Assembly (NCBI GenBank): GCA_024138025.1
Contig: JAMXBD010001215.1
Coordinates: forward strand, 310,001-374,000
Direction: 5' to 3'
From: Combretum micranthum
Lineage: Eukaryota; Streptophyta; Magnoliopsida; Myrtales; Combretaceae
Length of the DNA stretch: 64,000 bases
How positions within the stretch are numbered: the first letter of the stretch is position 1; each line of letters begins with the position of its first letter. The translations under genes were made by a program, and so were the position numbers. Positions 12,900-25,145 of this stretch are shown here, piece by piece. The notes beneath the pieces were generated by a model. That model ran no database searches. It had not been told where the DNA came from and saw only the letters and a program-made list of their open reading frames with translations.

Positions 12900-13428
12900 G
12901 AGATCGGTGATCCAATAGCCGAGTGAGTTTTCCTCTTATTTTGTTACCTTGTTTGTGCTTGTAGCTAGTTGTATTAGAATTATAGGAACAAGATAAAAGC
13001 TTATATGAATGGGGATGGGATAATCGATGAGACTTTGATGTATGTATGCCAAAGAATACTAAAGCATATTAAAACCATGATTCGATTGGATAACTACATT
13101 GTTCATATTATTTTTGCTTATGTATATGATATTGGTTGGTCACTCTAAAGAATGTATGAATAATTTGACCTAAGCAAAAATAAATTGGTCATGCATCGCA
13201 TCAGACAAGTTGCATTTGGTAGCGTGCTACTCTTACGCAAGTCGATCAATATGGTCCGAGGATTCATTTGGAGAATGAGACTCGGTATCAGAGTTCATTC
13301 ATAGGAACTAAGGTGCACCGGAGATGCATCCTATGTATGAGCCTAGCTGAGTTGAGTGCTATGAGCCTGGGGGGCGTGGGGACTAGCAACAGTCGTATAG
13401 GCTTCCAATACCGTCCCTAACCCTAGAT

Positions 13429-13476
13429 ACGGAGGGCGTAAATCCGTTCTGTGTATGGGTTCCGGATACCCATACA
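13429..13476 (+). other. Conserved double hairpin (L3)
   Basis: ACGGA (13429-13433) pairs with TCCGT (13443-13447) around GGGCGTAAA. TGTATGGGT (13452-13460) pairs with ACCCATACA (13468-13476). Both stems differ in sequence from L1/L2/L7 yet stay fully paired. Confidence 0.65.
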
Positions 13477-13964
13477 TAATTATCTGCTCATGTGTTTGTT
13501 CATGTATAGCATATGGATGATTTATAACTTGCTTGTTATGGTTCAAAATTAAGGGAACTCTCACTAAGCTAGTGTAGCTTATACCCCAATAGATGTTTGA
13601 ATAAACAGGTTGACGGGAGAATGCTACCTGAGGACCGAGATGGTTGGAGCGAATATGACTTCAAGATTTCGGTAGGAAGTAAGAGTACTTGAAGATATTA
13701 GCTAGATCTTGTGATTGCTTTGTAATAGTTTTATGTAGTGAAATCTTTTGATGAATTGTAATTGAAGTATAGTGAATTGTGTTTGCTTTATATTGTTACT
13801 CAAGTTGTATTAATATGAAATGTATCACTCCGATGTGTCTCCTCCATGTGTTAGATGCCTTATACATAGTATGGAAGCCTTCGCATGACTGAGACGGTCA
13901 TTCCTAAGCTTTAATACTGTGTACGACAGACTACCACGTTTAGGGTACCCTTAGGGGCGTGACA

Positions 13965-14070
13965 TATTTCTTATAGGGCCTTTTCCACTACACTTACTCA
14001 TTATTCATACTTCGTCAGGAGAGGGTTGTTATTTTAGATCCTTAGTGTTTTTTTATGCTTCTTCCCACTT
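13965..14070. other. Short non-coding stretch of the Tat-like element
   Basis: Sequence between the end of L3 and the start of the antisense ORF. By context it continues the interrupted LTR or the untranslated region of the Tat-like element. No other feature seen. Confidence 0.35.
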
Positions 14071-14689
14071 ATGGTTTCAACAATGTTGAGCTTAGGTAAT
14101 ACCCCTTCTTTCTCTCATGATTCAAGTGGTGGGGTCTAGAGAGTTGCTGATGAGGTAATGAGAGGGGAAAAGGAGGCAAGCATTAGCTCAAAGGGGTTTA
14201 ACTCATGCAACAATGAGAGAACTTTGGATGGAGGTAGAGGTTTATTCACCTGGAGTGACAGGAGGGACTTAATGGGTGCTAGCTCTTGTGTGGGTCTGTA
14301 CATTGAGCTTGCCGAGGCAGCATATTGGATTCCTTTAGACAACTATGTAGATGATACTATAGGGAGAGATCCCGTAGTATCCTTGCATGATAGGGCGATT
14401 GCTGGTGATGGTCCTTATGGAGTCTGTAGCACACTTACAAGGGTAGAGCTCAACTATTATCGGAGGAATAAGATGCATGGTTATCCTGAGGATTTAGAAA
14501 TCATTATCCCTTCTTCCTTAGATCGAGTCTACTTATTGGAAGGGTGGGCTTTGCCCTATATGATAAAGCTTTCAACTTTGGTCTACAAATGTTGTTCTCT
14601 TGGTTTCAGAAAGAGTTTTTCAGACACTAATGGCTTTCTCTTATGTAGTTGCTTCTGAACACCAGCCGACTGCTGGTGGCTTTTAAAGC
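14071..14689 (+). pseudogene. Antisense extra ORF of the Tat-like element, part 1
   Basis: ATG at 14071 opens a frame that meets an in-frame TAG at about 14140 and then runs to 14658. It resembles the N-terminal part of the plant protein family listed as 'putative gypsy type transposon' (Pfam PF04195, Transposase_28): the segment around PSSLDRVYLLEGWALPYM, followed after a frameshift by a part resembling the family's conserved core. It lies on the strand opposite to the element's pol, matching the known antisense extra ORFs of Tat-lineage elements. Stops and a frameshift show decay. It continues beyond a copia solo LTR at 16228. The family assignment is by eye. Confidence 0.5.
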
Positions 14690-16227
14690 TGTTGGAATCT
14701 CTCATAATATTTTGATGATAACAAAAAGGAGTAAAAGTCTTTTTAACAAATAAATAAAGTATAGCAATCAAAACCAAAACCAAAACCAAAACCAAAATAT
14801 TTCATGATTGAACTAATCATCAGATTTTTTTTAGAAATTGTTTCAGAAGGTAGTTCAGAGTCATTTTCAGAAGGTATTTCAGATTCATTTTCAGAAGGAA
14901 GATCAGAAACTAAATCTGTTCCAGAACAGAAGATGCACAGAATGTTGCGAATTTATTTATACCTATCATCTGAAGGCCTGACTCCACGAAATGAATATAT
15001 TTGGGTAGTATATTCATTTTGTTCCACTAAAGTTGGATAAAATATCCAAGGGATTTATTTCATCAATTTTATTATAAGTTACGTCTATTTAATTTTCTTG
15101 AGGAAGAAGATCGTCAGATTTTTATGTTTCACGTGGTCAGCAAATTCCTAAAGATAAGGGATATACTTTACCAAGTTCATGTTGGTTCAAATTTTCGAAA
15201 CGAAGATCTTTTAAAGCTTATCTTCAAGGATAAAGGATATCACTATTTTTATGGGATAGTTTGTTGAAGTATTTATCCAAATTGTTATGGATAAACATAT
15301 CAAGATATGAGACATTATCAGATGACAGCATCAACGAAATTTAGATAAAGCTAAGAAGATTATTCGGGATTGATCATACACGTAACAGACACTTCAAAGG
15401 AGGGAATTTGCCAAGTCAAATATTTTCAATTTGAGAAGAATTCGAATTGTTTTGAACGACTTCTTGCTAGCCGTTGAGATAAAACAATATATATAGAGGA
15501 AGCACAACAACAAGGAAGATATGATGAGAAGAACGAATCTTGCTCTAACTCTCTGTTGAAAGAAAAAGTCTTCGAGTGCATTTCTCTCAAAAGTCCTTGC
15601 GTTACAAAGTGTTCACAATATTTTTGTTCGAAAGATAGGATATTTATTGTATTTCCTTGATTGAGTATCATTAAATTTTTTTTTTTTTTAGTGAGGTTGA
15701 GTGTTGCAAGTTATCTGTTAGACCAATTGTGAGTTATAGGATAACCGTGAGAATTGAGACAGAGTGTATTGTAGCCAAGAGGATTGGCAAGACAAGCTTG
15801 TAACTTTTGATTTTGGATATAGTGGAACAAACCGGTGTGGAATACCGGGTCCCCAACGTGGAGTTGGAAGAGAGGACTGACGCTCGAGGCGGAACCTCTA
15901 TAAATCGATTTGCATTTTTCTCTACCCTCTTTTTATTTTCGTGCAATTTATATTGAAGTATTTGATAAACTGTCACGTTTCAGAACCTGTTTCAGAGAGT
16001 ACTTCAGAGAGTTGTCTGTATTCCGCATAAAATTAAATTTGATCTGTTTTGAATTAAAATAGATTACAAGTGTGATTATCAGCTGTGATTAGTTTCTAAA
16101 CAGCAAGTTTAATTAATTCTAAGTTTAATAAAGTAATCAAAAGGAAGTGAATTGAAAATTTCGAAAAGAATTTATTTTTGTGAAAAAGCAATTCACCCCC
16201 CTCTTGCTTACATTATTGGGACCAACA
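14690..16227 (+). mobile_element. Ty1/copia solo LTR, 1.54 kb (S2)
   Basis: Begins TGTTGGAATCTC and ends GGGACCAACA. The target duplication AAAGC is perfect (14685-14689 and 16228-16232), and no internal sequence is present. It is the same family as S1 (4815-6670). TATA-like TCTATAAATCG is at about 15898. It holds an (AAAACC)n tract at 14769-14797 and three 30-33-bp direct repeats containing TTCAGAAGG at 14845-14910. It splits the antisense ORF of the Tat-like element, whose reading resumes right after the duplication. Confidence 0.9.
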
Positions 16228-17788
16228 AAAGCCTTATGTCTTAGCCTTGGCATGAGGCCCATTCTGATTTTTTTTGAAGATATTAATACTTTAAGCGGTC
16301 CAACGAAGGGTAATGGTACCTTACGAGGTAGCCTAAGAGCTTGTTTATGCTCTTTGGTGGGTTTACAATCTCCAGTAGTTGACTAGAAGAAGAGACTCTT
16401 GATCATTTATGCTAAGGAAGGCACCCAACACCAGTTTGATTTTTTTGTAGACTGGTGCAAGCCTATTCATAATACGATGCCATCGAGATTGGGGCTTCAT
16501 GATGCTGGCACCTAATGGGCTATTGATGAGCTTTTGAGCTCTTGAGGTAGAAGCGACTGGACGCTGAGCTCACAGTGAAGAACTTTTTGAGTGGGAAGCC
16601 AATCATTGATAAAGGTATGGCTTGATTCTTCATGTGATTATAGCCTCCCTTAACTCCCATCACCCCCAATAAAAAAAAAAAAAAAAATTCACCTGTGAGC
16701 TAAGCTCTAAAGAGAGGACATTATTAGGAGGGGTTAAAATTACTGAGATTTTAGGCTTGATAGGGTAGGTGTTTTGTTCTTTATTATTGACTCTTTTTTT
16801 TTTTTTAATCTCTTTTTAGAGCCTGAGATGTTGGTGATAGATGTGGGCATAATTCTTGCTAGTCCGTCAAAAAAGCAAAAGTGGGCTCCAACCAAAAAGA
16901 AGGGTAGCTGGTAAGAAGTGCGCTATTAAGGTCAAGCCATGGGCTGCTAAGGTTGGGGCAGCAACTATTGATTTGGATAGCCAAGGCGCAGGGGTGCAAT
17001 TACTAACGTCAGAGGTGTTACTGCCGGGTTGAGGATGTAGTTATTGAGGTTGGAGGTGTTGACTTTGATGTCTGCTTGGTGGGATCCCCCGATCATGCTC
17101 GGTGTTGTAAGAAGCGAAGTGCGGGTCAATATTCCCTTATACCTACTCGAGCTCACAGCGTACCATCTCTTGCGGTGGAAGTAGGGGTCATCGCAGTCAG
17201 ACTAGAAAAGGAGTTCTTGGAAAACCTATTGACTTTATTGAATGGAGAGCTCTAAAGTGGAGCAATGTATCCATATAATGGCCTTCCTTTGAGGAGATAG
17301 CCTATCTTGAGGATAGGAAGAGGTTGAGGACCTTTTATGGTGGGCTTTCATCAGTGGAATTAGCTATAGATTTCTTAGTACGAAAGATGTATGAGGTGAG
17401 GTCATTGATATCTTTAGAGAGTTTGTTTTTGTATTGATAGTGGTGTGTTATTTCTTGACCATTTAGGCTCTCTTGTTGTTTGTTTTTAGGCTTTGGTGAC
17501 AATCGCAAAAATGTTTAGGATGTTGAAGGGCAACACGAAGTGGTATGTTGTATTTCTTCTTTTGGTGAATTTATGGCTGTTGTCACTTAAGCTTAGTTCC
17601 TTTCGTTTAAAGTCCTTAAAGGTTCGATGCATTAAAGGCCAACTTTGAGAAAGAGCTAGCCGAGGTCAAGAAGAGTGAGATCATGTGTAAGAGCAAGTTA
17701 TTGGTTGCAACAGATGAGAACAAAAGGCTATGCAAGGAGACAGAAGAAAAGGTCTTGTGTGAGTTCAACATGCTCAAGGTAAAGAAAT
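16228..17788 (+). pseudogene. Antisense extra ORF of the Tat-like element, part 2
   Basis: Reading resumes at the target duplication with LCLSLGMRPILIFF and runs to about 16386, then through stops into a segment with KKRLLIIYAKEGTQ-like sequence, as in the core of the PF04195-type family. Poly-A (16671-16687) and poly-T (16794-16806) tracts interrupt it. From about 17640 the frame is charged and Lys/Glu-rich (AEVKKSEIMCKSKLL and onward), as expected for the coiled-coil tail of this family. It is cut at 17788 by gypsy solo LTR L4 and continues at 24431. Non-functional. Confidence 0.5.
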
Positions 17789-18002
17789 TGCAAGCCCCAG
17801 AAAATTTCAGTAAATAATTCCAAAATAAACATCGAAAATAAACTCTAAAAATAACTCCAAATTAAAACCAAACTTCGACTAGTCCTAAATCACAAGCGAA
17901 TCTAGAAATTTCTTAATCTTGAGAAAATGAAAATCCTTAAAAGTAAAATAAGAACTCAACAGTCTTTAAATCTGATCCAAGTAAAATGTGTATATAAAAA
18001 TG

Positions 18003-19960
18003 TAAGTTCGGATACTACCAGCAAGTATACTGGGTCAAATCAAGTAATATAAAAGTGAGTCGAGTATCGTTCCCACGAGGACTAAATTAATTACTAGATC
18101 GATATTAGCTTTTACTAATATTTAGGCAATCAAAATGTATCAATTTAAACTAATTAACTAATTCTATCTAATACTAACAATGAATGCAATGAGATTATGA
18201 GAAAGTTATATAAGATAAATGTGGGAAGGAACAAAATCACCTTAATCTTTGCTAATCATATTGAAGTTGCATTATATGAATAATTAGAATTGTAGATATT
18301 TGTAAAAAATCATCAAGACCTAAAACTATCAAGTTTTAGTAAACCATAAAATAATCTATTAGCTTCCGCTATATAAATTATCAATGGAATCTAATTTACA
18401 ATTATAAACCTCCCGATTCTATAATTGTCTAACATCTAAATTAACTTCTCCTAATTCCTTAGTGAGAAATTAAAATAAAATATTGCATGAATTACATGGA
18501 ATAATTTCTAAATTAGATTAAACTCTGCCGCTTCCGCAATTGTTGTTTAATCTAAATTTATGAATTCTTATGAACCCTAATTCTTTTTCCAAATTATCAG
18601 AATTCTTATCAATTCAATTTCAAAAGAAATAAAATAGATAATTAGGATTCAATGCAAATATTCCATAATTCTAACAATCCTATAATATAAATTCAAAAAT
18701 CATTTTAGCAAGATTAGGATTTCATCACTTCCCATAAAGAAAAGTTTAGCTACTCATGAATGATGATTCAATAATCAAATAAGAATATGCAATTGATATC
18801 ATTATGAACAAAGAAATAAGATAAATGAATTGCATAAGAAAAGAGAGATTATATATCACCAATTCAAATATCACAATCTTCAATTACAACTTCTTTGAAA
18901 TCTCAAATCTCTCACAAATCTCTATGAAATGCTAAAACTATTTGTATACAAAAGTGTTTTTTTGTTTTTCTTCTGCTTATGGAACTAGAGGAGTGAAATC
19001 CCCTTTATATAGGAAAAATTTCATGAGAAGCATTAATGAAAAATTTTAGTTTCAACATCTACGCCAGCAGTTACAATTCCTACGCTGGCAGCTTACAGAC
19101 GGCGTAAAGTCTTTTTCTTCATTACACAGGTAGTGCACTAGCAGCTTTTATCTTCGGTTACAAGTGTAGGCTGCTCCTACGCCGACGACTTAGATATGGA
19201 TCTAGTCGGCGTATATAATCAAAATACGAAAGGTTGGGCCTTTTTATAAGGAAAGCCATCCTAAAGCCAGCGGCTTTGATGCTGGCTTAGATAATCCATC
19301 AAACTTTGTCTTTTCATGTGTTACTGAGCATGTGATCTCTACTTGTGCCTCCTGATCTTTGATCTACACTGCCTCAACGCCGGCGGCTTAGAGTCGGCGT
19401 ATGTTGTAACTCCTTCTGCATTGGCAACCTTTGAGCTTTGAGTTACCAGCCTTCATTCTACACAGGCCTGTTCACCTTCTACGCAGACGGCTTTCAAGCG
19501 GCGTATGTTCAATTGAATCAAGGCTTGTAAGGCTGGCAGTGTATGCAACGGCTTTGAGTAGTGCAAACATTTGATCTTGTAAGCCGTCTTAACGTCGGCG
19601 GCTTTGATTCTCAAAAAGTCGGTGTTGAATGAAATATTGCAGAAGCTGGCTTCTTCTTCCTTCTACATTGGCAGTGTTGGACTAGTGTTTTTATCTTCCT
19701 CAGTCTACACCGCCTAAGGCCGGTGATGTTGAGGTAGCCTTAAGGATCTCCATTGTGTTGGTGATAAAGGTTGGCCAAACGCAGGTGGCTTTTGCTTCAA
19801 AAAAACCAGCGTATCCCCTGAGTTTTTCCTATTTTCATTCTAAAGTTTCTTGTTTTGATTCCTTTGTCAAATTAGACCTGAAACATGAATTTTAACCAAA
19901 ACAAGTATCCATTCTAGCTATTTAAACATCAAAAAGTTGTATATAATATGATCTTATCAA
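18003..19960. repeat. Unclassified insertion in L4 with GC-rich hairpin array
   Basis: Begins near GTTCGGATACTACCAGCAAG, with a later GTATCGTTCCCACGAGG phrase, a type of sequence that recurs in plant repeats. No protein frame. Its right half (19060-19830) is a loose array of GC-rich hairpins in otherwise AT-rich DNA, such as TACGCCGAC/GTCGGCGTA (19178-19213) and AAGCCAGC/GCTGGCTT (19264-19288). Boundaries are approximate because I cannot find a clear target duplication. Confidence 0.4.
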
Positions 19961-22900
19961 AATCCAAAACCACTACATATGACAAATTCTATATTTAACT
20001 CTGACTTGTAAAATCGGGTAATATAGAACTCAAAAACAAATTATTAAAAAGTAAATAACGATAAACCTTGGAAATAAAACTCAATTCCAAGAATACCGAA
20101 AACGTTAAGAGATATTAAATACTTACAAAAATAAAATTTAAAATAAATATCTTAAAGTAAATGTATTGTATAAATATAAAACATCAGTTTCTAAATTGGC
20201 GAAGATCTAAACTGGAAAGTCACCCGGGAACCCTAAGTGGAATATAGTAGTTTAAGTCAATCTCGTGCTCTTAGCCCTAAAGGCCGAGGTGTGGTTTAAG
20301 TGTGTAGAGTAGCTTGTAGTAATATAAGGTCGCTTAAAAATATCATATTGGTAAATTTTTGATCTATTTCGAACCTATTCGGATATAGAGTTTGAAAAGC
20401 GTGTCCTGGGGTTCGAGATATAAAAAATATACCATTAATACCGTTAGACTCGTATTTTCATAAGGATTTCAAAAATATCAGTTTTATAATTTTTTGATAA
20501 CTAGAAATATCTGATTTGTGATTATATTCGTATTTCTTCACTATCGGTAATTAACTAGTCTTTTGCACTATTCACTACTATTTATTACACAATTTTATTA
20601 TTCTCGTAAACCCTTATATTTTTAGATAATATTTTATATATCAAAGAAAATTTTGTTTTTCAAAAATTTAGTTCGTTTCGGGTTTTTACGGGATCAGTTT
20701 TTGTTTAAACCCGATACTAAAAATAAAATAAATTAATTTAATAATTGAAAAATATTTTTATTTTCATAAAATAATTTTTTAGAATTTTTTGGGTTATAAA
20801 AATATCAATTATAGCTTATATTCGTGTATTTTGATCATACCGGTAACTTATTTGATAATTCACTAAAATAAATAAATTAATTATCTTATTTTAATTATGA
20901 AAAATCTGCTACAAAAATTTGGAATACATTTTCTATTTTTTTCTTATTTTTATTTTATTTATTAAGAAAGTACTCTTACAAAATCATACCTTTAAGTGCA
21001 CCTTTCACACATTACTTCTTTTTCACTTCAATCTTTCTACACTTCCCTCATCACTTCATGGCAGATTTTTGACCTTCTTTTGGCTTCCTTTTGTCCTTTG
21101 AAACCCTCCAAAATTAATTAAAATAACCCTCTATCAATCCTTCTTCAAGAAGCTACACATCCCATTAATTACACATTACAATTTCAAGTCAAAAACCAAC
21201 GAAATTCCTCTCCCTCTCTCCTCTATCTTTCACGCCAGCCCTAGTGATGTCTTGGCTACCCATTTCTTTTTTTTTTTTATCTCATTTAAGTGTCTTAAAA
21301 CTCCTTCTATCTTTCTCTCTCATTCACACATTAACCCTTTATCATTCTTTACACTTTTCATCTCTATTTTCCTCTCTTTCTTTCTTCAACTGTTCTTGTT
21401 CTTACAAGAACACTTGCTGCTCCTATTCAATAAATAAGCTCCCACTTATATTTCTTGAAGATCCTTTGATAAAACTCTTGTCCAAAGCTTCCATTGATGA
21501 TATAGGTAAAGTATAGCGAGAGTTTCATGCATCAAATGACTTTCCATAAGCTTAAAATCTAAGGATGATGATGCCAAAATGAAACACTCTCTTATCCATG
21601 ATTATTCTCTTGCTAAAAGTAGTTATATTTTATAGATCTAACTTTTATGTAACTTTGATTATATTTATGTTTAGATCTATGAGTTTATAGTTTACTACCA
21701 TGGATTTCTTTTATATTTATGTTCATAGAAAGTGTAGATCTTGGTTTTGAACTCAAACAAAAATGGTGGTGAGATTCGTATCTAGGCAAGACCCACATTT
21801 AAAAACCACTTTCCAAGTGTCAAAATGGAATTTTTACTTGAAATAATGAAGGCTTAAGGGGTATATATCATCAAGACTTCATTTTTTATGGTTCAAAGGT
21901 GATTTTCAAAGATTATTTTTGAATAAAATTCTATTTTCGGATCTAGACAAAGGCATAACTTAAAAACATGTTTTCCAACTCAAAAATGAAGTTTTTATTC
22001 AAGATATGGAAGGCTCTTAAGATGTGATATGTAAGGGATGGATTTTCATAAGTTTAGATAGATTTTATCAAAAGATATGTTCAAAAATAAATTTTGTAAA
22101 TTCGGATATCAACCAAGACCAATTTTGAAAACTCATTTTTCAACACCAAAATGAAGGATTTGTTTAAAAAATGAAAGACTTATGGAATAGGTATGAATAG
22201 GAAATTTTTTTTTTTTATAATTAAATGGTAGATCTACTAATAGAGATTTTCAAAATAGGAAGAGATTACAAAGTATAAAATTTGAGTTTTATCCTAACCT
22301 TGTGAAATTCGGATGGTTTCAAGACCATGCCTTGAAAACCTTTTTATCAACTTCAAAACTTGTGTTTTATATGAAAAAAGAAGAGTATTGGTCATAGATA
22401 TCATTAAGTAAAGATTTTTATAAGTTAAGATGGGATTTGCTAAGAAAAACATGTAGAACAAGGAGTAGAAATAAAGTAGCAAAATTTGAGTTGTTTGTCA
22501 TTTTAAGAAATTCGTAATAATTGAGTAATGGTATGAAAACCCCTATTTTTCAAACTCAAAATAGAAGTTTTATTAAAGAAATGAAGTCCTTAGTGGCAAG
22601 GTATGGTTGAGCCTTAAGTTTCTAAGTATCAAATGAGTTTACTTAAAGGATTCACCACAAAAACAATTTTTACAAATTCGGATTTTGGGATGAACCAATT
22701 TAAAAAACATATTTACAAAGTGTAAAATGGGAATTTTTATTAAAAAATAAAGGCCTTAAGGAATATACATAATGAGGACTTAATTTTAACAAGAATAAAT
22801 GAATTTTTATCAAGGAATTTTTCTAAAAACAAGTGGGAATTGTCAAGAATACAAGACTGGCCTTTCTAAGTTAATTTTTCATAAAGTCCTACAAAGAAAA

Positions 22901-23324
22901 AGTTTTCTAAAAATTTCTTTTATTCAATATCAACAAGAACATGTACATATATATCTCATGACATATCATGTATGTTAGTAACTTGTTCATATTGCATGTA
23001 TACTTGCTTTGGATAGTAGAAACTTCATAAACTTTCACAAAATCAATTTTCTAAAATTGTTTTCGCTACTGATCTAAACTAATCAGATCTGTTCGAAGCT
23101 TAAAAGTTTTCAAAACTTAAATATGATATTAGAATTAGATAGATCTTTCGAAGTAGATAGAAATTGATATATAATTTACTAAATTTCGAGTTAAAACGAC
23201 CAAGTTATGGCCGTTTTAAGTTAGGATTCTCGCTTAGGACGAGAATTACGAATTTGATAGTTTGTATGAGATAGAGTGGATTAATTTTGAGTTGACATAC
23301 TCATTTGGGTATTTCTTTCCTTAG

Positions 23325-23371
23325 GTGTCTTTGCTATCGAGGATTCGTTGCCACCTGACTATTACGATTAA
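23325..23371 (+). other. Candidate LTR exon with conserved 14-codon tail (L4)
   Basis: Acceptor-like TTTCTTTCCTTAG ends at 23324. GT and 14 codons, VFAIEDSLPPDYYD, then TAA. GTGAGT at 23394 gives a 69-nt exon. Confidence 0.5.
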
Positions 23372-23898
23372 AAAATCGGAGTCCAATGGACATGTGAGTT
23401 TTCTTCTTATTTTGTTACCTTGTTTGTGCTTGTAGCTAGTTACATTAGAATTATAGGAACAAGATAAAAGCCGATATGAATGGGGATGGGATAATCGATG
23501 ACACGTTGATGTATGTATGCCAAAGAATACTAAAGCATATTAAAACCATGATTCGATTGGATAACTGCACTGCTCATATTATTTCTGTTTATGTATATGA
23601 TATTGGTTGATACTTAAAGAATGTATGAATAATTTGACCTAAGCAAAAATAAATTGGTCATGCATCGCATCAAACAAGTTGCATTTGGTAGCGTGCTACT
23701 CCTAGGCAGGTCGATCAATATGGTCCGAGGACTCGTTTGGAGAATGAGACCTGGTATCAGAGTTCATTAATAGGGAACTAAGGCGCACCAGGGATGCATC
23801 CCATGTATGAGCCTAGCCGAGTCGAGTGTTATGAGCCTGCGGGGTTTGGGGATTAGCAGCAATCGTGTAAACTTTCAATACCGTCCCTAATCCTGGAT

Positions 23899-23944
23899 AC
23901 GAGGGCGTAAATCGTTCTTTGTATGGGTTCCAAATACCCGTACA
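23899..23944 (+). other. Conserved double hairpin (L4)
   Basis: ACGA pairs with TCGT around GGGCGTAAA; relative to L3 one G on the left and one C on the right are both missing, so pairing is kept. TGTATGGGT (23920-23928) pairs with ACCCGTACA (23936-23944) with one G-U pair. Confidence 0.65.
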
Positions 23945-24430
23945 TAATTGTCTACTCATATGTTTGTTCATGCATAGCATATGGATGATTTATAACTTAC
24001 TTGTTATGGTACGAAGTTAAGGGAACTCTCACTAAGCTAGTATAGCTTGTACCCCAATAGATGTTTGAATAAACAGGTTGACGGGAGAATGCTACCTGAG
24101 GATCGAGATGGTTGGAGCCGAATATGACTTGGGATTTCGGTAGGAAGTAAGAGTACGTGAATTATTAGCTAGGTCTTGTGAATTGCTTTGTAATAGTTTT
24201 ATGTAGTGAAACCTTTTGATGAATTGTGATTGAAGTATAGTGAATTGTATTTCCTTTACATTGTTACTCAAGTTGTATTAATATAATATGTGTCAGTCCG
24301 ATTTGTCTTCTACATGTGTTGGATGCTTGTACATAGTATGGAAGCCTTCGTGTGACTGAGGTAATCATTCCTAGACTTTAATATTGTGTACGACGGACTA
24401 CCTCATTTAAGATACCCTTCGGGCATGATA

Positions 24431-25145
24431 GAAGTGATTACTGCACATCAAGGCCGTAGCTACTGAATATGAAGATAAGTAGAAGAGCATGAGGCAAGAC
24501 TAGGATACCCTATCCTGACATCTAAGTGATGCCCAGCTAAGATATGCAAGGCAAAGTCAGGAGCTCGAGTTGTAACCCAATTTGGAGTAGGAGAGAATGA
24601 AGTTAGAGTCATATGCATATGTTGCTATGCGACTAACTCTTGTTGGTTGAGCTTCTCATTGTTTCCTTATTGTTATTAAAGGCCCACATGAAGGACTTAG
24701 AGAGTGGTTGGCTCATCCCAGGGGCGACCAATAAGTGGGTTTTGAAAGCAATGGAAGGAGGTCTAGGTCAGGCTCATTTACGATACGACCAAGCTAATAA
24801 GGAAAGAGCTGCTAGAAAGGTATTCAAACTTGGACCTTAGTTGTCTAGTTACGCGTTTAGGTAAGGCTCCCATGGACGGTTTTGAAGACGAAGAGAATGA
24901 TAGAGAGGGGGATGAGGGAAGAAATTCCATTGTGGCTAGGGCAGACCAAGCTGAGCTTGCTATTGCTACTGATGCCTAGAGAGCCGAACAAGGTGAATTT
25001 GTTCCTGTGGTCACGACTTAGGGATTGACCAACAGATTCTAGTGTCGGTGGTTGCGGATAATGCGATCGTAGTCGAGCCCCAAGTTGAGGGTCAAGTTGG
25101 GAGGCATGTCGAAGTTGTCACAATGGATCTTCAACTAGTGATGAG
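24431..25145 (+). pseudogene. Antisense extra ORF of the Tat-like element, part 3
   Basis: The frame entering from 17788 continues here (LLHIKAVATEYEDK, then stops). Charged, helix-like segments and several in-frame stops mark a decayed coiled-coil C-terminal region. The stretch 25042-25145 is again open, up to the target duplication of the hAT element at 25146. Assigned by continuity with parts 1 and 2; on its own it would not be recognisable. Confidence 0.4.

Larger units (their letters stand above)
10585..13964 (+). repeat. Long gypsy LTR L3, 5'-truncated
   Basis: Closely matches the right part of L4 (from about 21064 to 24430) but lacks the beginning of that LTR. It abuts the damaged end of L2. 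It ends TTAGGGGCGTGACA at 13964. Landmarks: CT-rich leader with donor-like GTAG|GTAAAGT at 11018, the 90-bp box (12663-12752), tail exon (12853-12899), GTGAGT donor (12923), double hairpin (13429-13476), branch-point-like TCACTAA (13561) and third exon (13609-13671). The L2-L3 junction looks like recombination or deletion between two related LTRs. Confidence 0.8.
17789..24430 (+). mobile_element. Long gypsy solo LTR L4 with an internal insertion
   Basis: Starts TGCAAGCCCCAGAAAATTTC, matching the start of L8 (TGTTAACCCCGGAAATTTT), and ends CCCTTCGGGCATGATA. GAAAT (17784-17788) and GAAGT (24431-24435) form a 4/5 target duplication. The coiled-coil reading frame of the interrupted ORF resumes after it, which supports a solo LTR. 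The part from about 21064 matches L3 closely. Landmarks: leader donor TATAG|GTAAAGT (21506), 90-bp box (23136-23225), tail exon (23325-23371), GTGAGT (23394), double hairpin (23899-23944), third exon (24077-24139). About 2 kb near 18.0-20.0 kb appears to be an insertion. Confidence 0.75.
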
